From Candidatus Omnitrophota bacterium (GTDB lineage Bacteria > Omnitrophota > Gorgyraeia > VGKN01), in assembly GCA_020052955.1 (NCBI GenBank), contig JAGVOB010000152.1:1-40071 (forward strand): DNA of 40,071 nucleotides. Direction: 5' to 3'. Position 1 is the first letter of the stretch; every line of letters starts with the position of its first letter. Below are positions 39,801 through 40,062 of the stretch, in pieces. A program made the position numbers and the translations under genes. Under the pieces are notes generated by a model that saw only the letters and a program-made list of their open reading frames with translations, was not told where the DNA came from and ran no database searches.

Positions 39801-40062
39801 AGCTGCCGCTTGCCAGATTATCCAGCACAATAACCTGATTGCCCTCTTTAAGAAGCTCTCTTACAAGGTGGCTTCCTATAAACCCTGCGCCGCCTGTTAT
39901 TACAATTCTTTTTTTGCCTGGTTGCAATTGCGGGAGGTTTGGTTCTACTAAAGTTACCTGACCAGCTGGAACTTCACGTCCAACTTCTGGGCGGTGGGGT
40001 TCTACCCTAAGGCGGGCAGCAGCTAGTGCTTTCTCCACCTCTAAATCGCTCAGTTGAAACAT
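12844..40062 (-). CDS. Giant mosaic multidomain membrane protein, at least 9072 residues (5' end open)
   Basis: A single frame of 27.2 kb with no stop encodes at least 9072 residues, about 1 MDa. The three codons before the first ATG (GAG AAG CGA) are also open, and the first residues read like linker before an SDR domain, so the protein very probably begins outside the window. Domains in order (residues): UXS-like SDR 50-372; VOC/MCE-like 641-769; membrane 792-927; HEAT 941-1227; CCA-type nucleotidyltransferase 1311-1597; MBL fold 2295-2545; membrane 2655-2900; SpoT-type HD 2948-3127; RSH-like unit 3682-4330; M50-like 4338-4487; alpha/beta hydrolase 4588-4861; membrane plus basic patch 5130-5220; zincin-like 5229-5497; Ser/Thr kinase 5512-5790; HATPase 6012-6164; DUF218 6335-6511; GNAT-like 6809-6957; methyltransferase 6962-7208; M50-like 7808-7957; G1PDH-like 7992-8375; MBL fold 8638-8930. 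Many modules keep recognisable motifs while others are degenerate. The role is unknown. Confidence 0.9.
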   Translation of the reverse strand: MFQLSDLEVEKALAAARLRVEPHRPEVGREVPAGQVTLVEPNLPQLQPGKKRIVITGGAGFIGSHLVRELLKEGNQVIVLDNLASGSLENLADFQQNPNFYYHKLDVSQSFDIEGNVDVVMHLASIASPVFYYTRPLETLSTGLQGTRNTLELAKRKNARYLFTSTSEVYGEPAVNPQPEDYPGNVNPTGKRSQYDESKRGAETLIGLYFKKYGLDARIARIFNTYGPLMRPDDGRVVSNFIVAALENRPLLIYGDGLQTRSFAYIDDTISGIIKLLNAEGITIQTAIDGRVFNIGNPDMHYSISRFAEIVDKLSQKHLARGVRIEKRPNADASDPRQRQPDIARARERLDFEPRVSIEEGIERTFLYFKEKFSLPKVKGIVSMDEAGSVGLMLKDTTTMPIGNINRPNFIFGKKIIRWAHAHGILNLKIDRWRELPTDTAGSLIEYIEQSSEEIMKDIGHIKTGLVKGMYRGKRPYLRGMKDIEAMIENWCSANGVDLPHGWSENKKKKKEERVRYLDAQIYSWFAVSLHEDDPRLVYKLFEDGIDITGLMFFSLPIFPLDANGAIDDELMSWITEGGKPIAEYLKAKKVSLEDLLISLFINSENARERKEAAERLKVFARLRVEAWKKHLKPVLGGLENIGDIDHIAIAVRGGINDIAGRLGAEVVEESTEGVYALRTAYGIEIIQPIERHPEGEKVAGFLEAQKKDTLIHHVALKTARIEDTLAVVNEIVPEVLKTTVSENSRGDKIAFIHPRATEARILIELIEHVEDAQEVVALRSVLVSGLHSKFKEANGIKKGFWGALWILSALFAGIWEELWHLAGRLAGYDVSAKSLSDILEGSVQILAPPEGKQTKKPLPPLFLFKELAPIAGPIILPALIIGLPVFAVVQLLGIHIDLPVFAKALIAIFLVIPHIGFYLANLVSAFHPEGDLEGVYYKIKLRDELRLRLQELQDDNSWVRSNAAARLKESIKPYYEVYIVVYGVLKIAENNNLPIKTRIGAVKLLGEIGHSSAVKGLARILLDNSRERKLLEGKPSRSDIDLAIDLKNLRCAVADSLGYIRSPSVLDALSEATRDEDPSVRLHVARALGNTENLAAVDVLLNLLKDEKLFVRDAAAEALGKIRDPRAIDGLIKLLDYEASYVNDQFAIWMRETTVKALGSIGGYYAVDGLIKALDDPASSVRIITLGLLSAIGDNRAVGPLINHLTVPDEEKPEVSVQERERTLEVLVELGDEDTIFLLHEVLIGSPQTQVFYIYDDHDSIVSYTNPVERLDNWDGRVALIEASEGQHFIRQKVPQAIDRLFEKLHARIRETHLDLTQLKDKRLVAFLRWLGEVGLSDDIVVFGGGVRDAYTGGKLNDLDITIKVSLREEERLEFLGTLSLTNERVYQYAIEKLRLLADALGIDYRLFLKPPSDENRIMWKSEYGEVQIQYSGPVSIISPEGERIFLKRCFVDAETGILYSQGTGPALLQMAIDCKGNIYGRVHALEDFERGIVRVVGDGGNFTLGRILRLLRLKHEFNLKILEHDYRLVINTIEKIRNEQQEINSQVKQALCAQVVRVIEKALAPEAAHEELIGLGIYKLLKDKWGIDMQEEMRALVVRYYHSVSPQADKTKDVIRVQGEALKITETLTPHEDSFAEIKVRAPPFIPRAIWLCLTVNSVLKAISEDKKVILTGTNNFEVIKEVYYEVARQNPDALDKVYINPFDITEEVNPRTAIKFAKLDPSLRPNLNGKRLAYPFWTKGTRMVYPTGLESNRYLLLKGLIYISIKRDKRGTLISRTALLRELKNKEVYQLNVDGSAQNGVGELALRKEHISSLDTERVIVCELISKNGKRLVNGVVTYLKEGIGEEYTPDKYSDLRDEPETLDFLNKGEGEATLWCYWIFARTISLRLEALLIYIRKWAGFILRFGRGIERPSWEEVELIGMGHETIDAVIEYMRHLKSILGDKIHIVIAAYSRAKEFIRFDREVMRSNFDDFSSSFFREFREFWESRNSIPFYTYVVVKKETKDKYKADFEELFAYFFWLKEHNYKIEETHKYFGLFLLEYPEYRVFDDTIWFHCNKALTKGMVPVVGPVKLKSRLEDYEAGHANVPIYYKEIKWYLENLAGNEDIQEGGRLYSAYVRLKILNDDNMRAKLIRSGFSDILNDIFNLTVNAIAKGEVDEKELDEICSKLKNRAPPEAVDIGEFLLSLYYLLRDKHYFGRERNTFLRIFIKTFSRLIAPLRMNRPGAASDPEAIADKIAKSLDDSVNRIDDFMEKIEAGFTLKETQISDTDVNVELVDRSGKPFVFAERKMVSPDAEIIQIRFDDGSNVYILARGKRKDREFIMIDGSITVTYPALKKVLEALGIEIPKIQKIILTHADTDHSGGALELAEEFDIPLYSHKNFDSVLKSRFPETTPEWPLDYLDTMIFKIMCDFREPKVKPVFYEESFKAVEIKTDEDTPIKFDKILSESDFGDLKILVFKVGAHTPDSILIMLTDQDYSLLEVVSGDIGISRIDPTQARFVTMLKRLSGKLNFDEDALKKIEEILLNLQNVRIWPGHGNVLGKRDKSLKTPRVVISPGEATSASSPTATTDAVISTVAPVLRHTKSKGIMESIDIWFFILNRSGGSRSAIINYLNAVYRDFSEVERAIKNKEGKWRKLALFLENNSFPPFDMEVSQLPLSTLMIILLVTVALFLSGYTFVSPDKGITLMLAIFALITLFFTPFNPIIGWPLFKLLQFPYYKIEPGKFATSLNKKNWERFYYKNWVFLIIHHPVYYFLTLPVMPSFIKKWADSVYVNKSHNARRFITFGVTNSIINRWIEKLLWSTFVQQQTMKIILDEHGPGLFKQAYSPFYRNLIVDSIRFLRPKLFVLNILFFIYVLMNASTTLLFVIGVSIAVVNSILLFYIVKNLLRKISKRGFEMGQYEHLKEHFPSESKMPLTRNAFDFLIERSAISIQKPGFFRDSGDLTIFHEIDVADRLASRIKTVKERHPNLRWIIPEGYSDKEKAFNFEDELLAASLLHDIVESKQATLDEIEQRFGKRVRYYMQLLTKDSVDENLSPRELEQQEARRDRRYLERLYSGIHRPGQKGEPWGLPSILIKLEDRMSNLETIDAFKNEQGKPDIKRQIEYLDETVSLILIASCAYLSIYKYNESLEKALFNDVLDNLRKKFYENYSRLEAYSLSQEELNKLAYPKERLKAIEKLAEFHEGAFKGNCISIPKTLDYMFLAEANFRNLQKEPPGVSRAKKQTAIKNILEAYHLAQGPRQHPIPESVKSNWPLLEVAIIFSNALDCKSQLMREENFDDISEIFAKLAMLMEPSGFEDRYKDMFMIPQPDIKSLKDFVEKHQPLGRERVILAAATFIPHRKDRDTERMLRRNIKDCLGLTDIIKTSPEAEGIKDFLKKELSLAGISGQKIEEAIDKTLHYMGTFAIKMRKAELITLSLLGKSWGIECDDKSDYLGIHKLYRELHIAVILGNPLLYDAVFSGQELSKDDLETAMRIKEYIIIYYKDGFKGLMWHFWKTIFLKRAIDKEGTILEEKYRSLVDLIEDKNSKFWDLFWEFSQKQNIQPDTTLLAICIDRYFSGVPIENLNQEEAVKEIIKLVERTDFVKVAGKSLAETALKENKINHPLVALLLSYLINPTDRRKTFLIKALIKLTQPQLQIKPDEIALSFIPDTSPIRSLAKENETIAKILEIAQTAYHGHYFLGAQSYIDHAMILAEYARQYAEKLDLETSIQEDLICVALLHGIEQKEEDLKKCLITQGGIDKEKAERLTQLVIKLKDAISIPYLPSELAGRDNIYYHMNLVMQRTQRNLILQRTTGSPEVRLLALCDQLANTSILGNEKVPPRFREYIFKETKQIYIPLAERVGLSDLSSELRERIFFLENRELYMVLRERLVRYQMFGKGADYEEAKRKWEIDEKNQLSQALKSLETQVEGLKIERLSLRVKNIYSIREKTQRKSDKYQNPEDERDIFGLKILINSKEHLGAVMEFLGTRYGGIAVDAEVKSKRYLVYHYNLQDKQGRYIEIQIFWDKDEYIKERTGEFARWVVRATDETGQKFYPDMVEVGGKVMAVELTGDFFKDSDTIDSSLTFRDWVYVMYHRNMHTFQLKKGATSADFAALPYLPGDKRFSADFKGISTSKFHVAFRLPDEFQDGEVYTIGSAPARLQGLNYQVSPEESVTAICEEDGYLLGREGALRRSEIEKTCKHARTILLLRLMTETDPEEYRREKVAKGKKVLAQALGIEIKRDREMRGFLRPFVRRNVLANADELYICLALADADDRAMKERLSDLSEIKKEALELGRTIFTKLKIQLRKDFFGFKSEEQLYIALGTGQITIPELSKRKVSTQSITANIFTGKYEKLNWFQRILLILAIPVQELGHYLKAKKMGIETSVGVKDFFTGNVTTGRSPPEVKLAGLYANFITSILTFILYLGVHIVSNRFDISIAPAIEIPLIAIAISNLTLLILDILVSEILKRGDWYEAIRNGRKIKTSPFLSFVPNIFMSLAFWLDAFLPTQSKTLTRLIRLFYLKSLDETAGLIFKALVLKSRKMCRVFGRDDIKLIGELGRIIRHRKLPENPAETGRLISLMMAAEYLMPSTKAVKLEGAEIAEFKMADGIMIRGQLFKAKEKPTGIIILVPPYAKVSSDFKDYVLMYQRKNPSKHVLLLDLCGQGLSDGNFNPPLDSHIKYIESVFRQLISREDLKDIEKPLIPHAICQGAVISSAVLALHEDIQEYVERFIYQSGPFIQKDAITNWFRLRIEDTFASELRQLYPKLTANDFLNWAEEALKLVGKGWRILTKKEEIAPGRNTADDLAKIEVPILHIGESGDRVLSTEDRSRVRDAVLGRGGISIEVDGEHAEAFGGKSSGFYQSTVSLFIRSSDRGLGKIRAMLKPAAVPKSYALKTPESGRFVQIYDAICDIYRIILEQKSNARMLSDFYRERERLEKTDWASSMEEARRYYEELHRGLPFTDSPVKTLPPVVIFEGKDTRHRDTAIREEQFALNLISSYGSYGRFYFVSRFKEAPEIVMLCPVDDPDPKQLILIPTYSKIPLPDIVAIDDEGRIVLIGEKGAHEDFELRSKFRGLIVVLVSGYGARLKKEVILCTDKRDSILTKAAVSLKSSLIELGVIQPDDTFFKPVKIYLPKLAPRVPRLLTSFLLIYLIAFLPFIFSLLAQANGGLFLGIDAHTWRNIGFMVSAVAPFTMVRGDDDEWEGGRLQRGRKTPKGKKGRRRPRRDEETDLSMHENITRAPELVRNVFNEVAKDFTEEITASAREKLQLLEVSAESVLSHLPSPIKDQDCYLKGAIDRNGIQTPQAIKEAVLNENRQKDIEPITLEKAGINLTADWRIVSDTDGAYGALLNQAFKAINREEIYDLSSLLDYSLSELGNIDPDYKDSLISALKERKSNELILSLLDKSENLGENCRKDGLIGINKSLFESYKNNRISAHTFLIALSAAILHELSHEAFEDMDEDERLAIDARLTYFLCNGFNYSHEYYTTNMSFLVKEEGYLSAASQFYSSSSAATIPLGSVIDGRYRVVEFMKAGGMAEIYKCVDIKEKKTVVLKISPKQALVFDVDNLHDMMRKEYEVLCSLDHPNVVKVFEQGTYEDRPYFTMEYIDGKTLEGHKEAVDYTVLDVLRWAKEICDVLVYLHRQNIVYRDIKLPNIIIEKKTKRPVLIDFGLVLTGYKKGYVCKEVAGTEGYSAPEMYLREGKSHPQPRSDVYALGVVLWALLHTKHPQKIEPFSFNTYKLTRDIIGQRFNIQKEEWEKFGDLYDELLEIISKTLEYMADNRPDSDEVSEKLDEITRLTGSVIPCTAKDFYALAKKFEYANLDDQARMAFYAKIAPRAYRTVIQKIRDLQRIFTAVIPQLPEEDFDGFKKAVSELFALSSCADYPNLAKTRLPEGHEEERIVVREFCAFIQSLKAIYINPYLSKTGDSNLLFREFFAKISSCAAYLTQNRETQELLNQAYSLSFELAEFFNFTYGLYFYRELSLNILSGEELKRILGCVVETYRSARSKENGLPLGIKIEAEISDTPSPVIAASWDIFIMLEELFKNSVTQFTEKDKINPSVVISIGQEEDNIVFRVIDNAGGIPLDMLPRIFDTGFTANPELISERFYVNFISPERYSLSDRFAVPLGFGGFGLGLAKSRWLARFYGGDITAENNADGATFTIKLPLAPQTDPAAPAPTFSLHLDRKGDSFDFLAIVLTAGFAVFLSQYIGIGALVLGGLLLAGNVIAFGFKVIGRPPKLTVDEELASSNIFIRSHGLLHNLISIPVIKIGYLSLDFNDPIIHGVEFLFYPITFIIGTISVITACLMGKDATPVDSDSAPSLFAILKVALKSIISVHFSKTRLPEEKADFILAFGESVRKNGTPSAPTEAVAKKVAELFRKGKADRIILSGWYEQNGTREAEAMCRVLEQSGIKENIWLDHAPSDTQEKGTQVQPRSFAQIFKENPGLALPKKVIVVAHPMHLPRVLFLFKIAFPNIEFYPVSSDNVYDPLAGQKRLANPLRFVIWNILAWGHHILNPPKRIDLSASPAAPALSEDEGPPAGMLPGDDYTQVAAIDSALRSGNFAAVRMPYGTDGSEQSSFLFYDYRSALISHGSDFVGCNFTCYSPTQQLIQLNEEQLRRLNSIPGIREAFKTARTEILEQMHLSEEAAVISPSLREPTLIFIRGLGQAYYSVGAAQFFLDIELLNEEKQAELKEALYLLLAKRQYVLVNLLNERLLSRLLYIDNNELPPLREPELKNAIDRLAHAADNLATLQTDPTAPTPTSALHLDRKGVNYKNIKVLDESRQSIAAQGPILHLSGDILEFNIYNGKYWIPAELWRSIRPARQDDLNDIARLYPAYPFQTLQRVLPVSPDVIIQAQPAYWVLEHEGRVLGFVGIERKDISVTITVIRVDLSVLRQGIDHALFAWALFQAQKEGYLVVVIEGVDPDAFRHRRAWNLREIWGDRFSVQEDAAVLRTTDTELNNFTRSAYRRITNLFPSDAHKILEVGTGSAKNLIRWAQEDPNRVAVGIDVARRALITSQRSAALRGVGKQVQFMEYDTSDTLPLADGSFDTVFNEGVLEHYPSQEIPHLLAEMIRVTRPGGSVIVAVPNYYSFSLRFALWWNGVDYRDVSRTPGRWRYGYEQPQKPEVFKELFEQLGLANIELDGFAPLYGFGVYRWDNEHQRAIYPWYAPLLQVAVRILDPVLCAIDTITNRWVSRKFGYEFVIKGVKKEDDALVPAEVADAEGFKKGDGSDLDNNDTGPAAPQAADQTKEEDEIRIILSSEDPLREIADLEKSIPRRQMKRIVKEVFSEFTPRKAEFWLPVRRRLEKQLGVSVKDGCSDKARAGKPYLQEYVAIAKRYGFKHGISDVHVMQSLSEIQWFLEFKFHGVIFVADEAACLFTALNTPEDGVFMPLQEAIKLFPSLYRLAILDLTTERDLSVDTIIGCLIRRGLSREEIFYIVGDIYRWAVPGLYNELVIKLQIRFLVTSFSRWMRGNGKLFIFIIGAILVISCAIFMLVVYSVTGAAQAGTHAFLLPRGGGPMLGITGVAVTFGILNVLPVGLSGLHIGTLNTLQSSSFSFIALIVISALKAAAAIFAFIIFRLASRILFGKPMIVQRPRYRATVTLFGKREIIEGGVRALLEISDVIPYGKKTQVDEREARTLVTKALSTQGYKVHKVEISGARKPMIYRLVLMALITILLIIAVLASFSYIDNVFGNMGFIFGAMVFASVIDNRKRMDLGIESRILEEEIGDLKRTKTTLINRISRASKVPVADLETTLERLVLKRVFDEKEFAAYWERKLTEEHIAGLRDIFNLLLEIQDKEVELGEIRHDLSGKKPHSALSWSNLIGAIIAVIFWLIQPANLNLPSMAIVSFIYYISFVYHERAHLKDAGLRLEWRNLKITPIGISVPDSEGISGIKASLKLTALSAVIYLILSLIQPQYSSYLIPAILINLIFAMSVTDWQDVVKRYFEKFITDTAVPVKQGLEATFYKQIRQHKTLIASEDPERRITLFDPEEVEIRDGVLKPYIEELLESGRTFVLVTSPKVVQQMREWGVPVDELLSKGYISVGMVHYDGLRSEEDFEGRPSEQRVYSENLYEKAREIIRQQEAMRVRDESVVAKAPIIVGIGAGSVMDWAKILGHKFNTEVYLFPSTISTNAMWTANVAIRDGFGYGAHGESFEVYGAPVGAAKKVLIDLGFIQLNATGNISGAGDLASCWVALKDWELALKYGEERADPFVYLQTIRILQRLSTSAAEIASNSKEGIRIAAELGREISYLMTLFWSGRPKAGSEHILSDELERVTHRRVLKEGGKILHGEQVGIATIVMGYLYGLDVMYLKHLAETLGLPVSLEDVGLTGDDLTNALTSVEPREGRFSYFDVYGALSQDRAREAVEDIVSILKGDARRFKPMIIQKAHRARLTNMAILVFGIMSLLAAGYAIFVLNSFMAESTFVLVVLSIGMLGLLFKKGTALVDISNWVITKWHSRLQQTGRLKGKPDYGRVAILWGLKIFNTFPAIFAPIKDRRNKTVGKMESNPDINTPVDDINMMRRRLVYLKETLAGAGPLDRRKQKALTRYIRHQMEQINNAGLKDIFNKVLQIVISAHFFAKGQKNSKEVYENFIKGTFILLDSQLAVSSKLKEPSIDFEKTDDIMARYAVEEVELGNGLRFLQIMPPAGGNTRVIEIEKGRFIIIGLGWTSHHRALKIVLAKHGINASNIVEIWLDHPDTDHFAVSLAREFFEEGLSAGKHIIFRLHPRTKEMVNDRGARYIFGKIHIAGSRLQKEISRFSGMLSGFNIREFDLLSKELGAFGCLEYFEKSGEVHVKELDENFVLLYQQKFAAADISVLGGRAVREKKKNLFGIYDNEGRYLGQARHTIADIITLLRVGDETIVIGGDECRRNPVPAYSPEAYLSRAIGERMDIDRAETGVVTNLIYDAFKKQRVCVISGGHGILKTAGLVRITSAKGEPVGFWELQQIMRLNTSCTVYLRNVYSDNGEIITGWFRVYKRFNEQYTGKIECEEIKTGRIFYVSIWHFDRAWQNSSCIALLTYEQMRNLRALGDGYLRFFILTNAWLNSLGIPHMEFPQAILDRVA
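13270..14150 (-). other. Domain: metallo-beta-lactamase-like fold 2 near the C-terminus
   Basis: Residues 8638-8930. GRFIIIGLG, then IWLDHPDTDHFAVSLA (HxDxDH again, near 8702-8707), GQARHTIADIITL, VIGGDE and VISGGHGI follow the MBL order of metal motifs. It resembles MBL fold 1 in motif type but not closely in the remainder. The final ~145 residues (12844-13269) are a soluble tail with no recognised family. Confidence 0.7.
14700..14880 (-). other. Membrane hairpin after the G1PDH-like domain
   Basis: LTNMAILVFGIMSLLAAGYAIFVL and STFVLVVLSIGMLGLLF form two probable membrane helices (residues about 8395-8450). Confidence 0.8.
14940..16110 (-). other. Domain: glycerol-1-phosphate dehydrogenase-like (AraM/EgsA family)
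   Basis: Residues 7992-8375. IIVGIGAGSVMDWAKILG is the NAD-binding GGGSxxD-type motif, FPSTISTNAMWTANVAI the substrate loop, GNISGAGDLASCWVALKDWELA the Asp-bearing helix, SGRPKAGSEHILSDEL and LKEGGKILHGEQVGI the two His segments. The Asp, His and His metal ligands of the family are all present. Known members reduce dihydroxyacetone phosphate to sn-glycerol-1-phosphate, the archaeal lipid backbone precursor; some bacterial members (AraM) do the same. Confidence 0.85.
16190..16640 (-). other. Domain: M50-like membrane module with intact HExxH (HERAH)
   Basis: Residues 7808-7957. LIGAIIAVIFWLIQ, then FIYYISFVYHERAHLKDAGLRL places HERAH (about 7862-7866) at a membrane helix end, as in site-2 proteases. 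KASLKLTALSAVIYLILSLI and YLIPAILINLIFAMSVTDWQDVV follow, with an Asp where the LDG motif is expected. Of three such modules in the protein, only this one keeps the full zinc motif. Confidence 0.6.
16900..17649 (-). other. Membrane block before the HERAH module
   Basis: Probable membrane helices LFIFIIGAILVISCAIFMLVVYSV, MLGITGVAVTFGILNVLPVG, FSFIALIVISALKAAAAIFAFIIF and LVLMALITILLIIAVLASFSY, with a small soluble insert (residues about 7472-7720). Confidence 0.8.
17650..18330 (-). other. Unassigned soluble region (residues ~7245-7470)
   Basis: No family recognised. It includes RRQMKRIVKEVFSEFTPRK and PLQEAIKLFPSLYRLAILDL and precedes a long membrane block. Confidence 0.45.
18440..19180 (-). 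other. Domain: SAM-dependent methyltransferase
   Basis: Residues 6962-7208. Motif I ILEVGTGSAKNL, motif II VAVGIDVARRAL, LPLADGSFDTVFNEGVLEHY and IRVTRPGGSVIVAVPN give a complete class I methyltransferase core of the UbiE/Methyltransf_11 kind. The substrate is unknown. Confidence 0.92.
19190..19640 (-). other. Domain: GNAT-like acyltransferase
   Basis: Residues 6809-6957. SIRPARQDDLNDIARLY opens the fold, YWVLEHEGRVLGFVGI forms beta 3-4 and SVLRQGIDHALFAWAL stands in for the acetyl-CoA loop (RxxGxG/A), where a Gly is missing. The fold is likely, activity uncertain. Confidence 0.65.
19756..19814 (-). repeat. Linker repeat copy 2 (LHLDRKG)
   Basis: Encodes QTDPTAPTPTSALHLDRKG. Matches copy 1 at 21510-21568 with only a few substitutions. 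It again sits at a domain boundary. Confidence 0.8.
19815..20500 (-). other. Unassigned region between DUF218 and the GNAT-like domain
   Basis: About 230 residues without a recognised family. It opens with an Ala/Pro-rich linker (SASPAAPALSEDEGPPAG) and continues with helices such as EEKQAELKEALYLLLAKR. Confidence 0.5.
20530..21060 (-). other. Domain: DUF218 (YdcF/SanA/ElyC-like)
   Basis: Residues 6335-6511. ADFILAFGESVRKNG, RIILSGWYEQNGTREAEAM, APSDTQEKGTQ and VIVVAHPMHLPRVLFLF match the DUF218 core. In other bacteria such domains are membrane linked and concern envelope or vancomycin-sensitivity phenotypes; the chemistry is not known. Confidence 0.8.
21130..21509 (-). other. Membrane block before DUF218
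   Basis: FLAIVLTAGFAVFLSQYIGIGALVLGG, LLLAGNVIAFGFKVI and FLFYPITFIIGTISVITACLM are probable membrane helices (residues about 6186-6310). They anchor the DUF218 domain that follows. Confidence 0.75.
21510..21568 (-). repeat. Linker repeat copy 1 (LHLDRKG)
   Basis: Encodes QTDPAAPAPTFSLHLDRKG directly after the HATPase domain. The DNA closely matches 19756-19814 over about 59 nt. Confidence 0.8.
21570..22030 (-). other. Domain: histidine-kinase-type ATPase (HATPase_c)
   Basis: Residues 6012-6164. N box MLEELFKNSV, G1 box VIDNAGGIP, F box IFDTGFTA and G2 box GFGLGLAKS occur in order and end with GATFTIKLPL. No clear phospho-accepting His box lies upstream, so the ATPase may not serve a classical two-component relay. 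It stands about 220 residues after the Ser/Thr kinase. Confidence 0.9.
22680..23530 (-). other. Domain: Hanks-type Ser/Thr protein kinase
   Basis: Residues 5512-5790. The Gly loop is KAGGMAEIYK, VVLKIS supplies the ATP Lys, YRDIKLPNIII is the catalytic loop (HRD changed to YRD, with Asp, Lys and Asn kept), LIDFGLV is the DFG and GTEGYSAPEM the P+1/APE. SDVYALGVVLWALL is subdomain IX. All essential catalytic residues are present. No extracellular sensor such as PASTA follows. Confidence 0.93.
23570..24380 (-). other. Region with HELSH zincin-like motif
   Basis: Residues 5229-5497. ALSAAILHELSHEAFEDMDEDERLAIDARL contains an intact HExxH (HELSH, residues 5445-5449) followed by acidic residues at distances suited to a third zinc ligand. 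The remainder of the domain is not recognised. A metallopeptidase is plausible but not proven. Confidence 0.55.
24400..24670 (-). other. Membrane segments followed by a strongly basic patch
   Basis: Residues about 5130-5220. LLTSFLLIYLIAFLPFIFSLLA and a weaker IGFMVSAVAPFTMV are followed by an acidic turn (GDDDEWEGG) and a run of Arg/Lys (RGRKTPKGKKGRRRPRRDEE). By the positive-inside rule the basic patch is likely cytoplasmic; it could also contact nucleic acid or phospholipid. Confidence 0.7.
25480..26300 (-). other. Domain: alpha/beta hydrolase with Cys at the nucleophile position
   Basis: Residues 4588-4861. GIIILVPPYA is the oxyanion strand, HVLLLDLCGQGLSDG the following D-x-x-G-x-G-x-S loop, HAICQGAVISS the nucleophile elbow, ILHIGESGDRVL the acid strand and VDGEHAEAF the His. 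The elbow has Cys where most relatives have Ser, as in dienelactone hydrolases. The acid and His look present. Confidence 0.75.
26600..27050 (-). other. Domain: M50/site-2-protease-like membrane module with QELGH
   Basis: Residues 4338-4487. FQRILLILAIPVQELGHYLKAKKMGI places QELGH where site-2 proteases have HExxH, so the first zinc His is replaced. VKDFFTGNVTTG and two more membrane segments follow, with ILDILVS in place of the NxxPxxxLDG motif. Probably catalytically dead. Confidence 0.65.
27070..29020 (-). other. Domain: RelA/SpoT homologue unit (degenerate HD, synthetase, TGS, helical)
   Basis: Residues 3682-4330. The HD-like part has ALLHGIEQ, with Gly in place of the catalytic Asp. The linker IYIPLAERVGLSDLSSELRE is typical of RSH proteins. 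The synthetase part shows VKNIYSIREKTQRK, ERDIFGLKILI, a tyrosine in YLVYHYNLQDK and the IEIQIF strand, which correspond to substrate and metal positions of (p)ppGpp synthetases. A TGS-like piece follows (LKKGATSADFAALPYL), and DFFGFKSEEQLYIALGTGQIT matches the helical domain. The layout is that of a full long RSH. Synthetase activity is possible and hydrolase activity unlikely in this copy. Confidence 0.85.
29021..30679 (-). other. Unassigned helical region (residues ~3128-3681)
   Basis: About 550 residues of predicted helix with no recognised family, e.g. ISGQKIEEAIDKTLHYMG and DKEGTILEEKYRSLVDLIED. It links the two HD modules and may be a helical scaffold. Confidence 0.5.
30680..31220 (-). 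other. Domain: SpoT-type HD phosphohydrolase
   Basis: Residues 2948-3127. An early His (LTIFHEIDVADRLASRI), then LLAASLLHDIVESKQATLDEIEQRFGKRVRYYMQLLTK, and LIKLEDRMSNLETI, match the (p)ppGpp-hydrolase HD core (LLHDVVED, KLADRLHN). The HD pair is intact. No synthetase domain follows it directly. Confidence 0.85.
31360..32100 (-). other. Membrane block
   Basis: Residues 2655-2900. Several hydrophobic segments are clear: LSTLMIILLVTVALFLSGY, GITLMLAIFALITLFF, WVFLIIHHPVYYFLTLPV, LFVLNILFFIYVLM and LLFVIGVSIAVVNSILLFYIV. It separates MBL fold 1 from the HD domain. Confidence 0.85.
32425..33180 (-). other. Domain: metallo-beta-lactamase fold 1 (HxDxDH type)
   Basis: Residues 2295-2545. LTHADTDHSGG (about 2358-2368) is the metal motif in its HxDxDH form, as in ComEC-type hydrolases. 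VGAHTPDSI supplies the next His, VVSGDIGI the bridging Asp and WPGHGN the final His. All metal positions seem filled, so the fold is likely active as a hydrolase of unknown substrate. Confidence 0.88.
33190..35269 (-). other. Large unassigned region of the giant protein (residues ~1598-2290)
   Basis: About 690 residues with no family that I recognise. It is mixed alpha/beta, rich in aromatic residues (FFREFREFWESRNSIPFYTY; LFAYFFWLKEHNYKIEETHKYF), without long hydrophobic helices. Good reading-frame quality and ordinary composition argue for a folded part and not a linker. Confidence 0.5.
35270..36130 (-). other. Domain: class II CCA-adding/poly(A)-polymerase-like nucleotidyltransferase
   Basis: Residues 1311-1597. 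VVFGGGVRDAYTGG followed by NDLDITI matches the G-G-x-V-R-D ... D-x-D catalytic head, and NFTLGRILRLLRLKHEF matches the RILRxLRF helix of the family. The catalytic Asp pair is kept. The tRNA-binding body is not evident, so the substrate is unknown. Confidence 0.8.
36380..37240 (-). other. Domain: HEAT/PBS-lyase-type repeats
   Basis: Residues 941-1227. At least six helical repeats show the HEAT spacing, e.g. DPSVRLHVARALGNTENLAAVDVLLNLL, LFVRDAAAEALGKIRDPRAIDGLIKLL and TTVKALGSIGGYYAVDGLIKAL (each around 31 residues). Such repeats bind proteins or act as flexible scaffolds. Confidence 0.9.
37280..37690 (-). other. Membrane block with EELWH motif
   Basis: Residues 792-927. Hydrophobic helices at FWGALWILSALFAGIW, IAGPIILPALIIGLPVFAVV and FAKALIAIFLVIPHIGFYLA. 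The first carries EELWHLAGR, which resembles an M50 HExxH helix with the first His lost. Protease ancestry is a guess supported by two other such modules in the same protein. Confidence 0.5.
37755..38142 (-). other. Domain: VOC superfamily, methylmalonyl-CoA-epimerase-like
   Basis: Residues 641-769. DIDHIAIAV opens the first beta-alpha-beta unit, GIEIIQPIE closes it, and the second unit contains IHHVALKT and KIAFIHPRA...ILIELIEH. The His and Glu metal positions of the methylmalonyl-CoA epimerase/glyoxalase pattern appear present. Function within the chain is unknown. Confidence 0.75.
38143..38944 (-). other. Unassigned helical region of the giant protein (residues ~373-640)
   Basis: No family recognised. 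It contains a Lys-rich patch (SENKKKKKEERVRYL) and charged amphipathic helices; no membrane segment or catalytic motif is visible. Confidence 0.5.
38945..39915 (-). other. Domain: NAD-dependent SDR, UDP-glucuronate decarboxylase-like
   Basis: Residues 50-372 of the giant protein. The Rossmann motif GGAGFIGSH, the TSTSEVYG strand and the catalytic YDESK (Tyr-x-x-x-Lys) are present, as are ARIFNTYGP and the C-terminal DPRQRQPDIARARERL signature typical of UXS enzymes, which convert UDP-glucuronate to UDP-xylose. The catalytic residues look intact, so activity is plausible; substrate is inferred from similarity only. Confidence 0.88.
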
